DNA of 64,000 nucleotides from Micavibrio aeruginosavorus (GTDB lineage Bacteria > Pseudomonadota > Alphaproteobacteria > Micavibrionales > Micavibrionaceae): contig CP066681.1 of assembly GCA_016432265.1 (NCBI GenBank), positions 2,258,342 through 2,322,341 on the forward strand, written 5' to 3'. Made by a program: the position numbers and the translations under genes. Position 1 is the stretch's first letter. The number at the start of each line of letters is the position of its first letter. The notes under the pieces are model-generated. The model had not been told where the DNA came from, did not search any database, and saw only the letters and a program-made list of their open reading frames with translations. Positions 20,238 to 29,237 of the stretch are shown piece by piece.

Positions 20238-22520
20238 CTACTTGCTGGTTGCCACAAACACGCCGTCCCAGTCATCGCCGGGGCGGTTTGTTTTTAGATC
20301 GTTCATGCGCACGCGAAACATATCGTAATAGGCTTGCAAACGGCCCGCCGACAGATTGAGGCATTGAACGACAGCATCCTCGGCTCGGGAAAATTCCTGC
20401 AGGCGATAAAGCGCCAGCATCTCTTCATGCGTCTTTTTCCAACTCTGGAAACCCGCAGCCTGCACCAGGGCGGCATCGCCCAGCAAGGTATATATCCGGA
20501 CAGGTTCGTTCTTGCCTTTGACGCGCAACAAATCCAGCTCCAGCGTCGCCAGATCCGGCACCTGCGCCTGCGTCGCCGCCCCGATCAGATTATCGACGCC
20601 GTAAAATTTCGTCTGCCCTTCAAGCCGGGAGGCCAGATTGACATTGTCACCCAGCGCGGAATAGGCAAAACGGTGCCGCGATCCCATGTTCCCGACCGAT
20701 GCCGGGCCGCTGTTTATCCCTATGCCCGCCTGCAAAAGCAGCGGCAGCCGGCCGCCATCCTCCGCTTCCTTGCGCAACCTTTCATTGATTGGCTTGAGGG
20801 CTTCATTCATGTGCAGAGCCGTCAGGCAAGCGTGACGGGCATGCTCGGGGTCGTCAAGCGGCGCGTTCCAGAACGCCATCATCGCATCGCCCATGAATTT
20901 ATCGATGGTGCCTCGGTTTTCCATGACAAGATCCGACATCGGCGTCAGGAAATCGTTCATCAACTGAATAAGCTCCGCCGGGCTCAATCGCTCGGAAAGA
21001 CTGGTAAAATTGCGGATATCGGTGAACATCACGGTTAAATCGCGCGTCTCCCCGCCCAGAACCAGCTTGTCCGGGTTTTCCGTCAACTCACGCATGAAGT
21101 CGGGTGAAATATAATGGCCAAAGGCGTTCCGCACCTGCCGGCGGTCGGCTTCTGTGCGAATATAGCTGAGCAAGGTCGAAACCAGAAAAATCAGCGTAAC
21201 GGAAAGGCCCGGGTAAGCCGGATCGAGCAGCAACCCCCACTCCGTATAGGCATGCCAGGAAAGGGAAAACCCTCCCAGAATCAGCAACAGGCATACCACG
21301 CCCATCAGAACGGCGTTCACAAATGGCGCAGAAACGATGATCAGAAGCCCCACGACAAGAATCGCCATGAACTCCGCCCCGGCGACCACTGCCGGGCGCT
21401 GCAGGAATCGCTGTTGCAGGATTTGTTCGACCATGTTCACATGCATCTCCACGCCGGGGATCGACAAATTGAGCGGCGAAGACCGGATATCCTTCAACCC
21501 GATCGAGCTCGTGCCTATAAAAACGATCTTGTTCCTGATCCGCGACCCGACTTCCTCCGCAAATTCATCCGAGAAGACCTTATACGCCGATAAATATTCG
21601 TTTTTGTCGATCTCGCGGTAATGCATCCAAAAACGGCTATGCGGATCCACGGGTACATCGTAACGCTCGGCAATCCTGAGTTTGTATTCCGAACTGAAAA
21701 CTGTATTCTCGCGTTCGGGCCGCAAAACAATCTGGTTGAACATCCGGGGATCGACGGCCACGCGCAGCGCCTCAAGCCCCAGCACGGGATAAGGCCCTTG
21801 TTCGGCTTTGCCATCGACGCGCCCGCTGAAAGACTGCAGCAAAGGCAGTTGACGGATGATGCCGTCGACATCCGGTGCGGCGCTGAAATGGGCATTGCCT
21901 GCCGCGGCCCGGCTCAAACCGTCGAGACTCGCCGCAATATAAGGGCTCCAGTAAGACTCGGCCACGAAGAGATTGCGAATCGCCTCTTCATTGTTCTTGG
22001 GCAAAAACCGGATCGGTTTTGTCGCTACGGGTACGCGGTAATGCCCCCCTTCCGAGGAATTGGTAAATCCCATCACGACATTACCCGCATCCGCAATCGC
22101 CCGGGCGAGCACATCGTCGTTATCGGGCAATCCCGCCAGCGCCTGCCGCACAGATCTCATATCGTCCTGATCCGGCAAACGCTCGGCGATATGAACCGGC
22201 GAAGTCCGATCTTCTTCCGCAAAGACCATATCGAAAGTTATGGATCGCGCGCCCATTTGCTTAAGGCGCGTCACCAGATCGGCCATCACCGTGCGCGGCC
22301 ACGGCCATTGCCCGAGACGATCCAATGAGGGTTCGTCAATATCGACGATTACAATGTCGCTCGTCGGGGGCCGCGGGTGCAGGCGGTTAAAAGTATCGAA
22401 GACCTTATACTGTAGTTGTTTGCGCGTGCTGTGGCTGGAGCCGCTATAGTAGGTCAACCCCAGCAGCAACACGAATAGTATCAGGAAGTGAAACAGGCGG
22501 CTATGGACGAACCGTGACAT
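20238..22520 (-). CDS. CHASE2-domain adenylate/guanylate cyclase
   Basis: 760 residues. N-terminal membrane helix (about 10-26), periplasmic CHASE2 sensor (about 30-360, starting FDTFNRLHPRPPTSDIVIVDID), three membrane helices (about 375-455) and a class III cyclase domain (about 490-680). The two metal Asp residues are visible in VMFTDIRNF and DKFMGDAMMAFW, and the transition-state Asn/Arg in LGDNVNLASRLEG. All look intact, so it should be active; choice of ATP over GTP is likely but not certain. The C-terminal 75 residues are alpha-helical. The start is 10 nt after the HlyD gene, so it is the last gene of the secretion operon; it ends 3 bp from the convergent FecR/FG-GAP gene. Confidence 0.93.
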   Translation of the reverse strand: MSRFVHSRLFHFLILFVLLLGLTYYSGSSHSTRKQLQYKVFDTFNRLHPRPPTSDIVIVDIDEPSLDRLGQWPWPRTVMADLVTRLKQMGARSITFDMVFAEEDRTSPVHIAERLPDQDDMRSVRQALAGLPDNDDVLARAIADAGNVVMGFTNSSEGGHYRVPVATKPIRFLPKNNEEAIRNLFVAESYWSPYIAASLDGLSRAAAGNAHFSAAPDVDGIIRQLPLLQSFSGRVDGKAEQGPYPVLGLEALRVAVDPRMFNQIVLRPERENTVFSSEYKLRIAERYDVPVDPHSRFWMHYREIDKNEYLSAYKVFSDEFAEEVGSRIRNKIVFIGTSSIGLKDIRSSPLNLSIPGVEMHVNMVEQILQQRFLQRPAVVAGAEFMAILVVGLLIIVSAPFVNAVLMGVVCLLLILGGFSLSWHAYTEWGLLLDPAYPGLSVTLIFLVSTLLSYIRTEADRRQVRNAFGHYISPDFMRELTENPDKLVLGGETRDLTVMFTDIRNFTSLSERLSPAELIQLMNDFLTPMSDLVMENRGTIDKFMGDAMMAFWNAPLDDPEHARHACLTALHMNEALKPINERLRKEAEDGGRLPLLLQAGIGINSGPASVGNMGSRHRFAYSALGDNVNLASRLEGQTKFYGVDNLIGAATQAQVPDLATLELDLLRVKGKNEPVRIYTLLGDAALVQAAGFQSWKKTHEEMLALYRLQEFSRAEDAVVQCLNLSAGRLQAYYDMFRVRMNDLKTNRPGDDWDGVFVATSK

Positions 22521-22530
22521 GGCGCCGGCC

Positions 22531-23850
22531 TCACGGCTCGCGCAAAGCGCGATCGCGCGCCTGCAGGAAAGGTTTCAGAAGATATTGCATGATGGTGCGC
22601 TTGCCTGTGACGACTTCCGTATCGGCAACCATGCCGGGCGTGACAGCCAGCGGATGCTCGGCGGCGCCAAGATAGTTCCTGGCGGTTCGCACCTCTATCT
22701 CGAAAAAAACATTGCCTTCACTATCACTGACGGTGCTGGCGCCGATCCGCACCAGTTTGCCATCGAGCGCACCATAACGCTGCGGGTCGTAGGCGCTGAT
22801 TTTGACCTTCACGTCTTGCCCGACCCGCAAGAAGGCGACATCGCTTGGCAACACTTTGGCGATAATCTTAAGCGCACTGTCGACCGGGACGATTTCTACC
22901 AGTTTTTGCGCAGGTTCGATGACGCCGCCAATCGTCCGCACGGCGATATTGTTGACGATACCTTCGACCGGAGCCTTCAATTCCGCACGGCTGACGCGAT
23001 CGCCGATGGAACGCAAATTCTCAGTCAGCAACGCGCTTTGCGTCTTGACCTCGGACAGCTCGGTTAAGGCCTGGCTGCGGAAGCGATCCTGCTGATCGGC
23101 GCGCTGGCGTTCCGCGGCGCTCAGTTCCGATTTCAAACCGCCCGATTTTTCCTGCAAGGCGTTGATCTGCCCGCCGATATCGGCGACTTCGCGTTCGAGG
23201 CGCATTTGCTCCAGTTTGGAAACCGCTTTTTTGGCCACCATTTCACGCGTAATCGCCAGTTCCTGATTGAGCAACCCGCGGCTTGAGGACAAGCGGTTGA
23301 TCTGCGCCTGCGTTTCATCCTGATCTGCCTTCACTTTTTGAATTTTATCGTCAAGGATCGAAAGGGCGTTCTTCAGTTCCTGCTGGCGCGACTGATAGAG
23401 CGCCAGTTCATTCCGGGCGATTTCCGGCGCACGCGCCTTCAAATCCTCGGCAACAATAAAATCCTTGCCCTCGGCCTCGGCCTCAAGGCGCGCCGTCTTC
23501 AGTTTCAGGCTATCGGCCTTGGCCTCGGCGCCACGCTCTTCGGATGCGAACATGACATCGCTCAGGCGCATCAAAACCTGTCCTTTGGCCACACGGTCGC
23601 CCTGCGCCACCAAAAGCTCCTGCAGAATACCCCCCTCAAGGCTTTGCACCACCTGAATTTCCTGCGTCGGCACCACCTGCCCCTGCCCGCGGGTCAATTC
23701 TTCGATTTCCGAAAAGCTGGCCCAGAGAATGAAAAAAACGATCATCGCGGCAATCGACCACAACAGGATATTCGATGCCGCATGAGGCTTCATCCGCGCG
23801 GCGGCGGCCAGTTGCTCCATGAATTCTATATCTTGCGGGGAATCGTTCAT
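22531..23850 (-). CDS. Type I secretion periplasmic adaptor (HlyD/LapC family)
   Basis: 439 residues. The adaptor bridges the inner-membrane ABC transporter and the outer-membrane TolC channel. It shows one N-terminal membrane helix (about 27-46), a biotinyl-lipoyl-like half (VVQSLEGGILQELLVAQGDRVAKGQ), a long coiled-coil hairpin (about 140-280, e.g. LDDKIQKVKADQDETQAQINRL... with a turn), and the HlyD signature region RAELKAPVEGIVNNIAV near 290. The C-terminal beta barrel reads GMVADTEVVTGKRTIMQYLLKPF, as in type I adaptors. ATGA overlap (23847-23850) with the ABC gene shows coupling. Confidence 0.94.
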   Translation of the reverse strand: MNDSPQDIEFMEQLAAAARMKPHAASNILLWSIAAMIVFFILWASFSEIEELTRGQGQVVPTQEIQVVQSLEGGILQELLVAQGDRVAKGQVLMRLSDVMFASEERGAEAKADSLKLKTARLEAEAEGKDFIVAEDLKARAPEIARNELALYQSRQQELKNALSILDDKIQKVKADQDETQAQINRLSSSRGLLNQELAITREMVAKKAVSKLEQMRLEREVADIGGQINALQEKSGGLKSELSAAERQRADQQDRFRSQALTELSEVKTQSALLTENLRSIGDRVSRAELKAPVEGIVNNIAVRTIGGVIEPAQKLVEIVPVDSALKIIAKVLPSDVAFLRVGQDVKVKISAYDPQRYGALDGKLVRIGASTVSDSEGNVFFEIEVRTARNYLGAAEHPLAVTPGMVADTEVVTGKRTIMQYLLKPFLQARDRALREP

Positions 23851-26003
23851 GCTGCCCCCTGCTGCGCCTGAGGTGAAGAAAGACGCCCCTGCGCCAGCGC
23901 CTGCAACACACGATCACGGCTGTCGTCCATCAGAATTTTGCCCTGGTCGATCAATATCAGACGATCCACCAGAGTCAGCAAATTCTGGCGATGCGTGATC
24001 AGCACGAATGTCTTGTCGGCGATCTGCCCCTTGATATGGCGAACGAAGGCTTCCTCGGCGAAGGAGTCCATCGCATTGGTAGGCTCGTCGCATACGAAGA
24101 TTTGCGGCTTCAAAAGCATGGCGCGCGCCAAAGCGATCGCCTGGCGCTGCCCGCCCGAAAGCCCTTCGCCGCGCTCCCCCACCGGCGCGTCATACCCCAT
24201 CGGATGCCGCGAGATGAACTCATGCACGCCCGATGCTTGCGCCGCCTCAAGGATTTCAGCTTCCGAAGCCTGAGGCCTGGCAATCGCGATGTTTTCACGG
24301 ATAGTGCCGCGAAACAGCACCACATCCTGCGCGATATAGGCGATATTCCGGCGCAAATCGGCAGGATCGATCTGACGATAATCCGTATCATCCGCCAGCA
24401 ACGCGCCGCTCTGCGGTTCATACAACCCCATCATCAGGCGCGCAATCGTGCTCTTCCCCGAGCCCACGCGCCCGATAATGCCTGTTTTTTCACCCGCACC
24501 AAGGGTAAACGACAAATTGTCCAGCACATTGCGATCTGTGCCGGGATAGGAAAAACAGACGCGGTCGAAAGCAATCTTGCCCTCCAGATGGGGGCGGTGC
24601 AGAAACTGCTTGTGCGCGGGGCGCTCTATTGCCTTGGCCATCAAACTGTTCAGACCGTTCAGCGATGAACGCGACTGATGATAGCGGGTCAGCAAATTGG
24701 CCACCTGGCCGATCGGGGCGATAGCCCGCCCGCCCAACATCACCGCTGCGATCAGGGCGCCCATGCTCATGTCGCCGTCGCGCACCATGTACATGCCCAT
24801 TAATACGATGATAATCGCCGATGATTGCTGCAAGAAGGTGGCGATATTGACTCCCAGCCCGGAAATAAAACGCGAATGCGTGGCAAATTCCGCTGCTTCC
24901 CCGACATGCGTGCCGTAACGCGCACGCAACCGCCCGTCCGCGCCGATCGATTTGATGGCTTCGAGAGCACCTATCGTTTCCACCAGCAAGCCATGCTTGG
25001 CTTCGGCCGCGTGAGTCGAACGCGCTACCAGCGCCCGCAACGACACCTGCAGCAGCATTCCAATCCCGGCCACGGCCATGATCAGGAAGAACAACATCAA
25101 CGCCACAGGCCCGGCCAGCAAATAGATCGCCAGCAAGAACAGCAAGGTGAATGGCAGATCGACCAGCGCCGTCAGAGTCGCCGACGTAATGAAATCACGC
25201 ACAGAATCGAATTCGCGCAGCATGTTGGCAAACGCGCCGCCGGATGCGGGTTTTCCAGACAGCTTCATATTCAGAACCTGATCGTAGATCCGGCGACTGG
25301 CCACGACATCGATCCGCCGCCCGGCGACATCGATGAAATAGCCGCGCAGCGTCCGCATAATGAAATCGAACGCGAACGCCGTCAGCGCACCGATCGCCAG
25401 TACCCATCCGGTTTCAATCGCTGCGTTGGGGATAACGCGGTCATAGACGTTCATAATAAAAAGCGGGCTGACCAGGCCAAACAGGTTAATCAGGATCGAG
25501 GCCACAACGACGCGGCCATATATGCCCTTGCAATCATGCACAAGCGACCAGAACCACGAACGGTCGTAATCTTCAGGGTGCGCCTGCGCCGGATCGGTGA
25601 AAACCGATGTCGGATGAATCAGGATATGGTACCCCGCATAAGCCTTATCAAGATCGGCGATTTTAACCTCGCGCGCTTCCGCTGTCGCCGGGTCGTACAC
25701 GCGAGCCTTGCCGTCTTTACCCTTGGATACCAGTACGATGGCGCGCGCGCCCTTCATGGCCATAACGGCGGGAAGAACATCACCGGATACGGCTCTCAAC
25801 GATGCGCTTTCCTTGACCTTGGTTCTAAAACCCAGACGTTGCGCCGCCTCGCAGAAGGTTTCCGGAGTCATGCCTTTCTCGTCATAGGAAAGCCCCGCTT
25901 TCAGCGCCTCAGCCGAGCGGGCATGTCCGTGGTGGGCCGTCAGGAACACCAGACATTCAAGCAAGGGATCTTTCTTGTCTTTTGCGTCCGCCGGCTTATT
26001 CAT
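23847..26003 (-). CDS. Type I secretion ABC transporter with C39-like domain (LapB/HlyB type)
   Basis: 718 residues. Residues 1-130 are a C39-peptidase-like domain lacking a plausible catalytic Cys/His/Asp triad (the usual H-x-V-V segment reads RAIVLVSKG). It is therefore probably a substrate-docking domain and not a protease. Residues about 150-440 are the membrane domain (LINLFGLVSPLFIMNVYDRVIPN). The nucleotide-binding domain has Walker A GRVGSGKST (about 511), signature LSGGQ (about 614) and Walker B IFVCDEPTNAMD. It overlaps the TolC gene by 8 nt and the HlyD gene by 4 nt. The architecture matches transporters for large RTX adhesins. Confidence 0.94.
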   Translation of the reverse strand: MNKPADAKDKKDPLLECLVFLTAHHGHARSAEALKAGLSYDEKGMTPETFCEAAQRLGFRTKVKESASLRAVSGDVLPAVMAMKGARAIVLVSKGKDGKARVYDPATAEAREVKIADLDKAYAGYHILIHPTSVFTDPAQAHPEDYDRSWFWSLVHDCKGIYGRVVVASILINLFGLVSPLFIMNVYDRVIPNAAIETGWVLAIGALTAFAFDFIMRTLRGYFIDVAGRRIDVVASRRIYDQVLNMKLSGKPASGGAFANMLREFDSVRDFITSATLTALVDLPFTLLFLLAIYLLAGPVALMLFFLIMAVAGIGMLLQVSLRALVARSTHAAEAKHGLLVETIGALEAIKSIGADGRLRARYGTHVGEAAEFATHSRFISGLGVNIATFLQQSSAIIIVLMGMYMVRDGDMSMGALIAAVMLGGRAIAPIGQVANLLTRYHQSRSSLNGLNSLMAKAIERPAHKQFLHRPHLEGKIAFDRVCFSYPGTDRNVLDNLSFTLGAGEKTGIIGRVGSGKSTIARLMMGLYEPQSGALLADDTDYRQIDPADLRRNIAYIAQDVVLFRGTIRENIAIARPQASEAEILEAAQASGVHEFISRHPMGYDAPVGERGEGLSGGQRQAIALARAMLLKPQIFVCDEPTNAMDSFAEEAFVRHIKGQIADKTFVLITHRQNLLTLVDRLILIDQGKILMDDSRDRVLQALAQGRLSSPQAQQGAA

Positions 26004-27339
26004 GAGCAGGCGCCGCCACAGGAGCGATATTAAAGCTTTCCTGCAGCTTGCCCATGCCCGCCAACGCTGCGTATTGCGCGGCCAGATGTCGATACTCCCC
26101 GTTCAACAGCGTCATCTCGCTATTGAACAAGGCGTTATCGGTCTGCATAAGCTGCAGAAGAGAAATCCGCGCGCCTTCAAACTGGGTCGTTTGCGTACGC
26201 ATCAAATCCTGGCCCAGCCGCACCCGGTCTTTCAAAACCGACACTTGCCGGACGGTCGAGTCCATATCGGCATAGGCGGCGCGCACGGCGCGTTCTATCT
26301 GGCGCTCGCGCTCCTGCCGGCGGGCGCGCGACTCGCTTTCACGGAATTTGGTCTTCTTGATGCGCGAGAATTGCTCACCCCCGGTCTGCAGCGTCCAGTT
26401 GACACGCAGCATCGCTCGCGTATCCAAAGACTCGCCGCCGATAAGGTCGCGCTGGTCGCGCTTGAGATAAGACACCTCACCGCTGACGTCGGGATATAAA
26501 ACGCCTTCCTCGGCTTCCGCATCGCGTTCATACGCGATGGCGGACAAATCGGCCGCGCGCAAAGAAGGATGTGTTTGCAAAGCCGTCTGCACGGCCTTTT
26601 CGACATCAGGCGGCAAAATACCGCTCTGCGCCCCGGGGAGAACCATTCCGCCCTCGGGCTCACGCCCTATGACCTCGCGGTAATCGGCCTTGGCCACAGC
26701 CAACGAGCCTTCAACAGTGGCTTCCGTGCTTTTCAACTGGGCGCGCACGTCCCGCGCCTGCGCCGCCATCGATTCATCGACGACGCCCTCCTCGACCAGC
26801 GTTTCGATACGCTTGATATAATCGTCAAGCTTGACCTGCTGGGCACGCAGCCTTTCCAGAGTTTCCTGATTGCGCAACACATCAAGATAAACCGCCACCG
26901 CCCGCATCGCCAGGGATTCGCGGATGTCGATAATATCGAGATTTGCGGAATCCTTGCGCGCGCTTGCGGCTTCGACCCGGTTCATTGTTTCAAAACCGTC
27001 GAAGATCATCTGCCGCAGCGAAACGGAGCCTTCGTTCACCCATGAATATCCCGCCCCCCGCGTAACGCTGAGGCCGCGGCTGGTGCTGTTATCGGCGTAC
27101 ATGCGCCCACTCGAAGCACTGACATTCAACTCGGGAAAATAATCAGAAACGTATTCCTGACGCTCATGGGCCAGCGCGTCTCGATTGGCCAGCGCTGCAA
27201 TCACTGTCGGATGTTGATTCAACGCCCGCACAACGGCCTGGGTCAGTTCTTCGGCCTGCGCCGGCAGTGCGCACGGAATAAGCGCCAGCGCTGAGACACC
27301 GGCACACAGCAATAATCGCAAAGGTTTTGTAAACATCAT
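25996..27339 (-). CDS. TolC-family outer membrane channel
   Basis: 447 residues from the ATG at 27337-27339; a TTG 9 nt upstream is also in frame. A cleavable signal peptide is clear (LLLCAGVSALALIPCALPAQA followed by EE). The mature part has the duplicated outer-membrane efflux protein pattern: long amphipathic helices, LNVSASSGR and GEVSYLKRDQRD beta-strand segments, and repeated LRVNWTLQTGGE/VSLRQMIFDGFE (the conserved W/F-x-L-x-x-GG/DG motif). It serves as the exit duct for type I secretion. First gene of the operon tolC-ABC-HlyD-cyclase; 210 bp separate it from the divergent pntAA start. Confidence 0.93.
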   Translation of the reverse strand: MMFTKPLRLLLCAGVSALALIPCALPAQAEELTQAVVRALNQHPTVIAALANRDALAHERQEYVSDYFPELNVSASSGRMYADNSTSRGLSVTRGAGYSWVNEGSVSLRQMIFDGFETMNRVEAASARKDSANLDIIDIRESLAMRAVAVYLDVLRNQETLERLRAQQVKLDDYIKRIETLVEEGVVDESMAAQARDVRAQLKSTEATVEGSLAVAKADYREVIGREPEGGMVLPGAQSGILPPDVEKAVQTALQTHPSLRAADLSAIAYERDAEAEEGVLYPDVSGEVSYLKRDQRDLIGGESLDTRAMLRVNWTLQTGGEQFSRIKKTKFRESESRARRQERERQIERAVRAAYADMDSTVRQVSVLKDRVRLGQDLMRTQTTQFEGARISLLQLMQTDNALFNSEMTLLNGEYRHLAAQYAALAGMGKLQESFNIAPVAAPAHE

Positions 27340-27549
27340 CGGGTTCAAAGACAGGAATGTGACAGGTTCTAAAGAATAAAATCTAATACGTTGAATCTAA
27401 ACAAAAACAAGGCTTGGCGCAAGCTATGGCAGAAGAGTTCGGTGATGAATGGCGCTCACCCGAGGATAAGGGCTTCACAAAGACAGGGAGTTGAGGCATC
27501 GTCTGTTCGAATGTTCACCGCAGAGTCTTTGTATTCTGTAAATTTGAGG

Positions 27550-28710
27550 ATGAAAGCCGTGCCCCTGACCCTCGCAATTCTCAAGGAAACTGCCCCCTGT
27601 GAGCGCCGCGTCGCCGCAATTCCCGAAACTATAAAGAAATACGTTGCACTGGGATGCGTTGTAAACGTGCAGCAGGATGCAGGAACGGAGGCATCTTATA
27701 TAGACAATATGTATAAAGATGCCGGGGCCGTTCTCTGCGCCAGCGCAGGAGATGCCGTGAAAGATGCCGATATCGTTTTGTGTGTGCAAGCGCCGGACAA
27801 CGCAACCATCAGCACTATGAAAAAGGGCGCCCTGCTGATTGGTATTCTGGCCCCTTATAAGAACGCAGACCTGATTGAGAGCTTTGCCGGCAAAGGCATC
27901 AACGCGCTCGCGATGGAGCTGGTGCCGCGCATCACCCGCGCACAGGCCATGGACGTACTATCCTCCCAATCCAACCTCGCCGGCTATAAAGCTGTGCTGG
28001 ATGCCGCCGAGCACTTCACACGCGGCTTCCCGATGATGATGACAGCCGCCGGGACCATCCCCCCCGCCAAGATCTTTATCATGGGCGCTGGCGTTGCCGG
28101 GCTGCAGGCGATCGCCACCGCCCGCCGCTTGGGGGCCATCGTCTCCGCCACCGATGTGCGGATGGCCGCCAGAGAACAGGTGCAATCGCTGGGCGCGAAT
28201 TTCGTCATGGTCGAGGATGAAGAAACCAAGGCCGCCGAAACCGCGGGCGGCTACGCCAGAGAGATGTCGGATGCCTACAAAGCCAAGCAGGCCGCATTGA
28301 TCGAAGAAACCATCGCCAAGCAGGATATTGTCATCACCACCGCGCTGATCCCGGGCCGCCCGGCGCCGCGTCTTGTCACGGCGAAGATGGTCGAATCGAT
28401 GAAGCCGGGCTCTGTGATCGTCGATCTCGCCGTCGAGCAAGGCGGCAATTGCGAACTCGCGGAAGCCGGCAAAGTCGTGAAAAAGAACGGTGTCAGCATT
28501 ATCGGACACATGAACGTACCAAGCCGCATCGCCACCGACGCCTCGGCGCTGTATGCCCGCAACCTGCTGAACCTGATCAACCTGATCGTCGACAAGGAAA
28601 CGAAAACGCTGAATATCAACTGGGACGACGACATTATCAAGGGTATCGCGCTCACTCGTGACGGCGCGCTTATTCATCCACAATTCGGCGGCGCGAAAGC
28701 GGCAGCTTAA
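27550..28710 (+). CDS. pntAA: NAD(P) transhydrogenase subunit alpha, part 1 (NAD-binding)
   Basis: 386 residues from the ATG at 27550 (MKAVPLTLAILKET); an upstream frame to 27391 has no homology-like sequence. Domain I of proton-translocating transhydrogenase binds NAD(H) and passes hydride to NADP in PntB. The sequence shows TLAILKETAPCERRVAAIPETI, MELVPRITRAQAMDVLSSQSNLAGYKAV, the Rossmann loop FIMGAGVAGLQAIATARRLGA, and IIGHMNVPSRIATDASALYARN. The split into pntAA, pntAB and pntB is the three-subunit form known in Rhodospirillum rubrum. Confidence 0.96.
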   Translation: MKAVPLTLAILKETAPCERRVAAIPETIKKYVALGCVVNVQQDAGTEASYIDNMYKDAGAVLCASAGDAVKDADIVLCVQAPDNATISTMKKGALLIGILAPYKNADLIESFAGKGINALAMELVPRITRAQAMDVLSSQSNLAGYKAVLDAAEHFTRGFPMMMTAAGTIPPAKIFIMGAGVAGLQAIATARRLGAIVSATDVRMAAREQVQSLGANFVMVEDEETKAAETAGGYAREMSDAYKAKQAALIEETIAKQDIVITTALIPGRPAPRLVTAKMVESMKPGSVIVDLAVEQGGNCELAEAGKVVKKNGVSIIGHMNVPSRIATDASALYARNLLNLINLIVDKETKTLNINWDDDIIKGIALTRDGALIHPQFGGAKAAA

Positions 28711-28720
28711 ATAAACATGC

Positions 28721-28800
28721 GGTGTCATCCTTAAGCGCAAGCGAAGGATGACACCGGGAAAACCAAGGAGATCCTTTGGGCTGAACCCCTCAGGATGACA
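28721..28800. repeat. Palindromic intergenic repeat within the pnt operon
   Basis: A perfect 12-bp inverted repeat GGTGTCATCCTT (28721-28732) / AAGGATGACACC (28744-28755) is followed by a second partial copy ending CAGGATGACA at 28800. This is the style of mobile palindromic elements found between genes in many bacteria (GTCATCC...GGATGAC). It fills the whole spacer between pntAA and pntAB without breaking the operon. It lacks a T-run, so it is unlikely to be a strong terminator. Confidence 0.75.
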
Positions 28801-28818
28801 AGTTTAGGAGACACATCA

Positions 28819-29223
28819 ATGTCAAACGACACCAACCTCACCGAGAATGCCGCCGATCTGGCCAATCAGGCCAAAGTGCTGTCGGACATGGCCGCCGAAA
28901 TCGCCTTGCAAGCATCGCAATCCTTAAGCCATGCCGGCGGCGACGATTTTCTCGTGACCGGGCTGACCGTGTTCGTGCTGGCCTGCTTCGTCGGTTATTA
29001 CGTCGTCTGGCGCGTCACCCCGGCGCTGCATTCGCCGCTGATGGCCATCACCAACGCCATTTCCTCGGTCATCATCGTAGGCGCGCTGATTGCCGCAGGC
29101 CCGGCGGGACTGACGTTCTCCAAATTCCTCGGCTTCCTCGCCGTTATTCTTGCCAGCATCAATATCTTCGGCGGCTTCATCGTCACCCGCCGCATGCTCG
29201 CGATGTTCAAGAAAAAATCTTAA
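28819..29223 (+). CDS. pntAB: NAD(P) transhydrogenase subunit alpha, part 2 (membrane)
   Basis: 134 residues from the ATG at 28819 (TAGGAGACACATC upstream). It corresponds to the membrane part of the alpha subunit (domain II). The N-terminal 45 residues are polar, followed by hydrophobic helices [45 protein letters not shown] and [25 protein letters not shown], including the conserved [17 protein letters not shown] and GGFxVTxRML motifs. It forms the proton path with PntB. Confidence 0.95.
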   Translation: MSNDTNLTENAADLANQAKVLSDMAAEIALQASQSLSHAGGDDFLVTGLTVFVLACFVGYYVVWRVTPALHSPLMAITNAISSVIIVGALIAAGPAGLTFSKFLGFLAVILASINIFGGFIVTRRMLAMFKKKS

Positions 29224-29237
29224 GGGTTATATACATC

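Noticed and set aside
23600..26003. C39 peptidase activity for the ABC transporter N-terminal domain
   Set aside because: The Cys at about residue 17 is not in the Q-x-x-C context and the catalytic His/Asp are not present, so it is treated as a C39-like docking domain.
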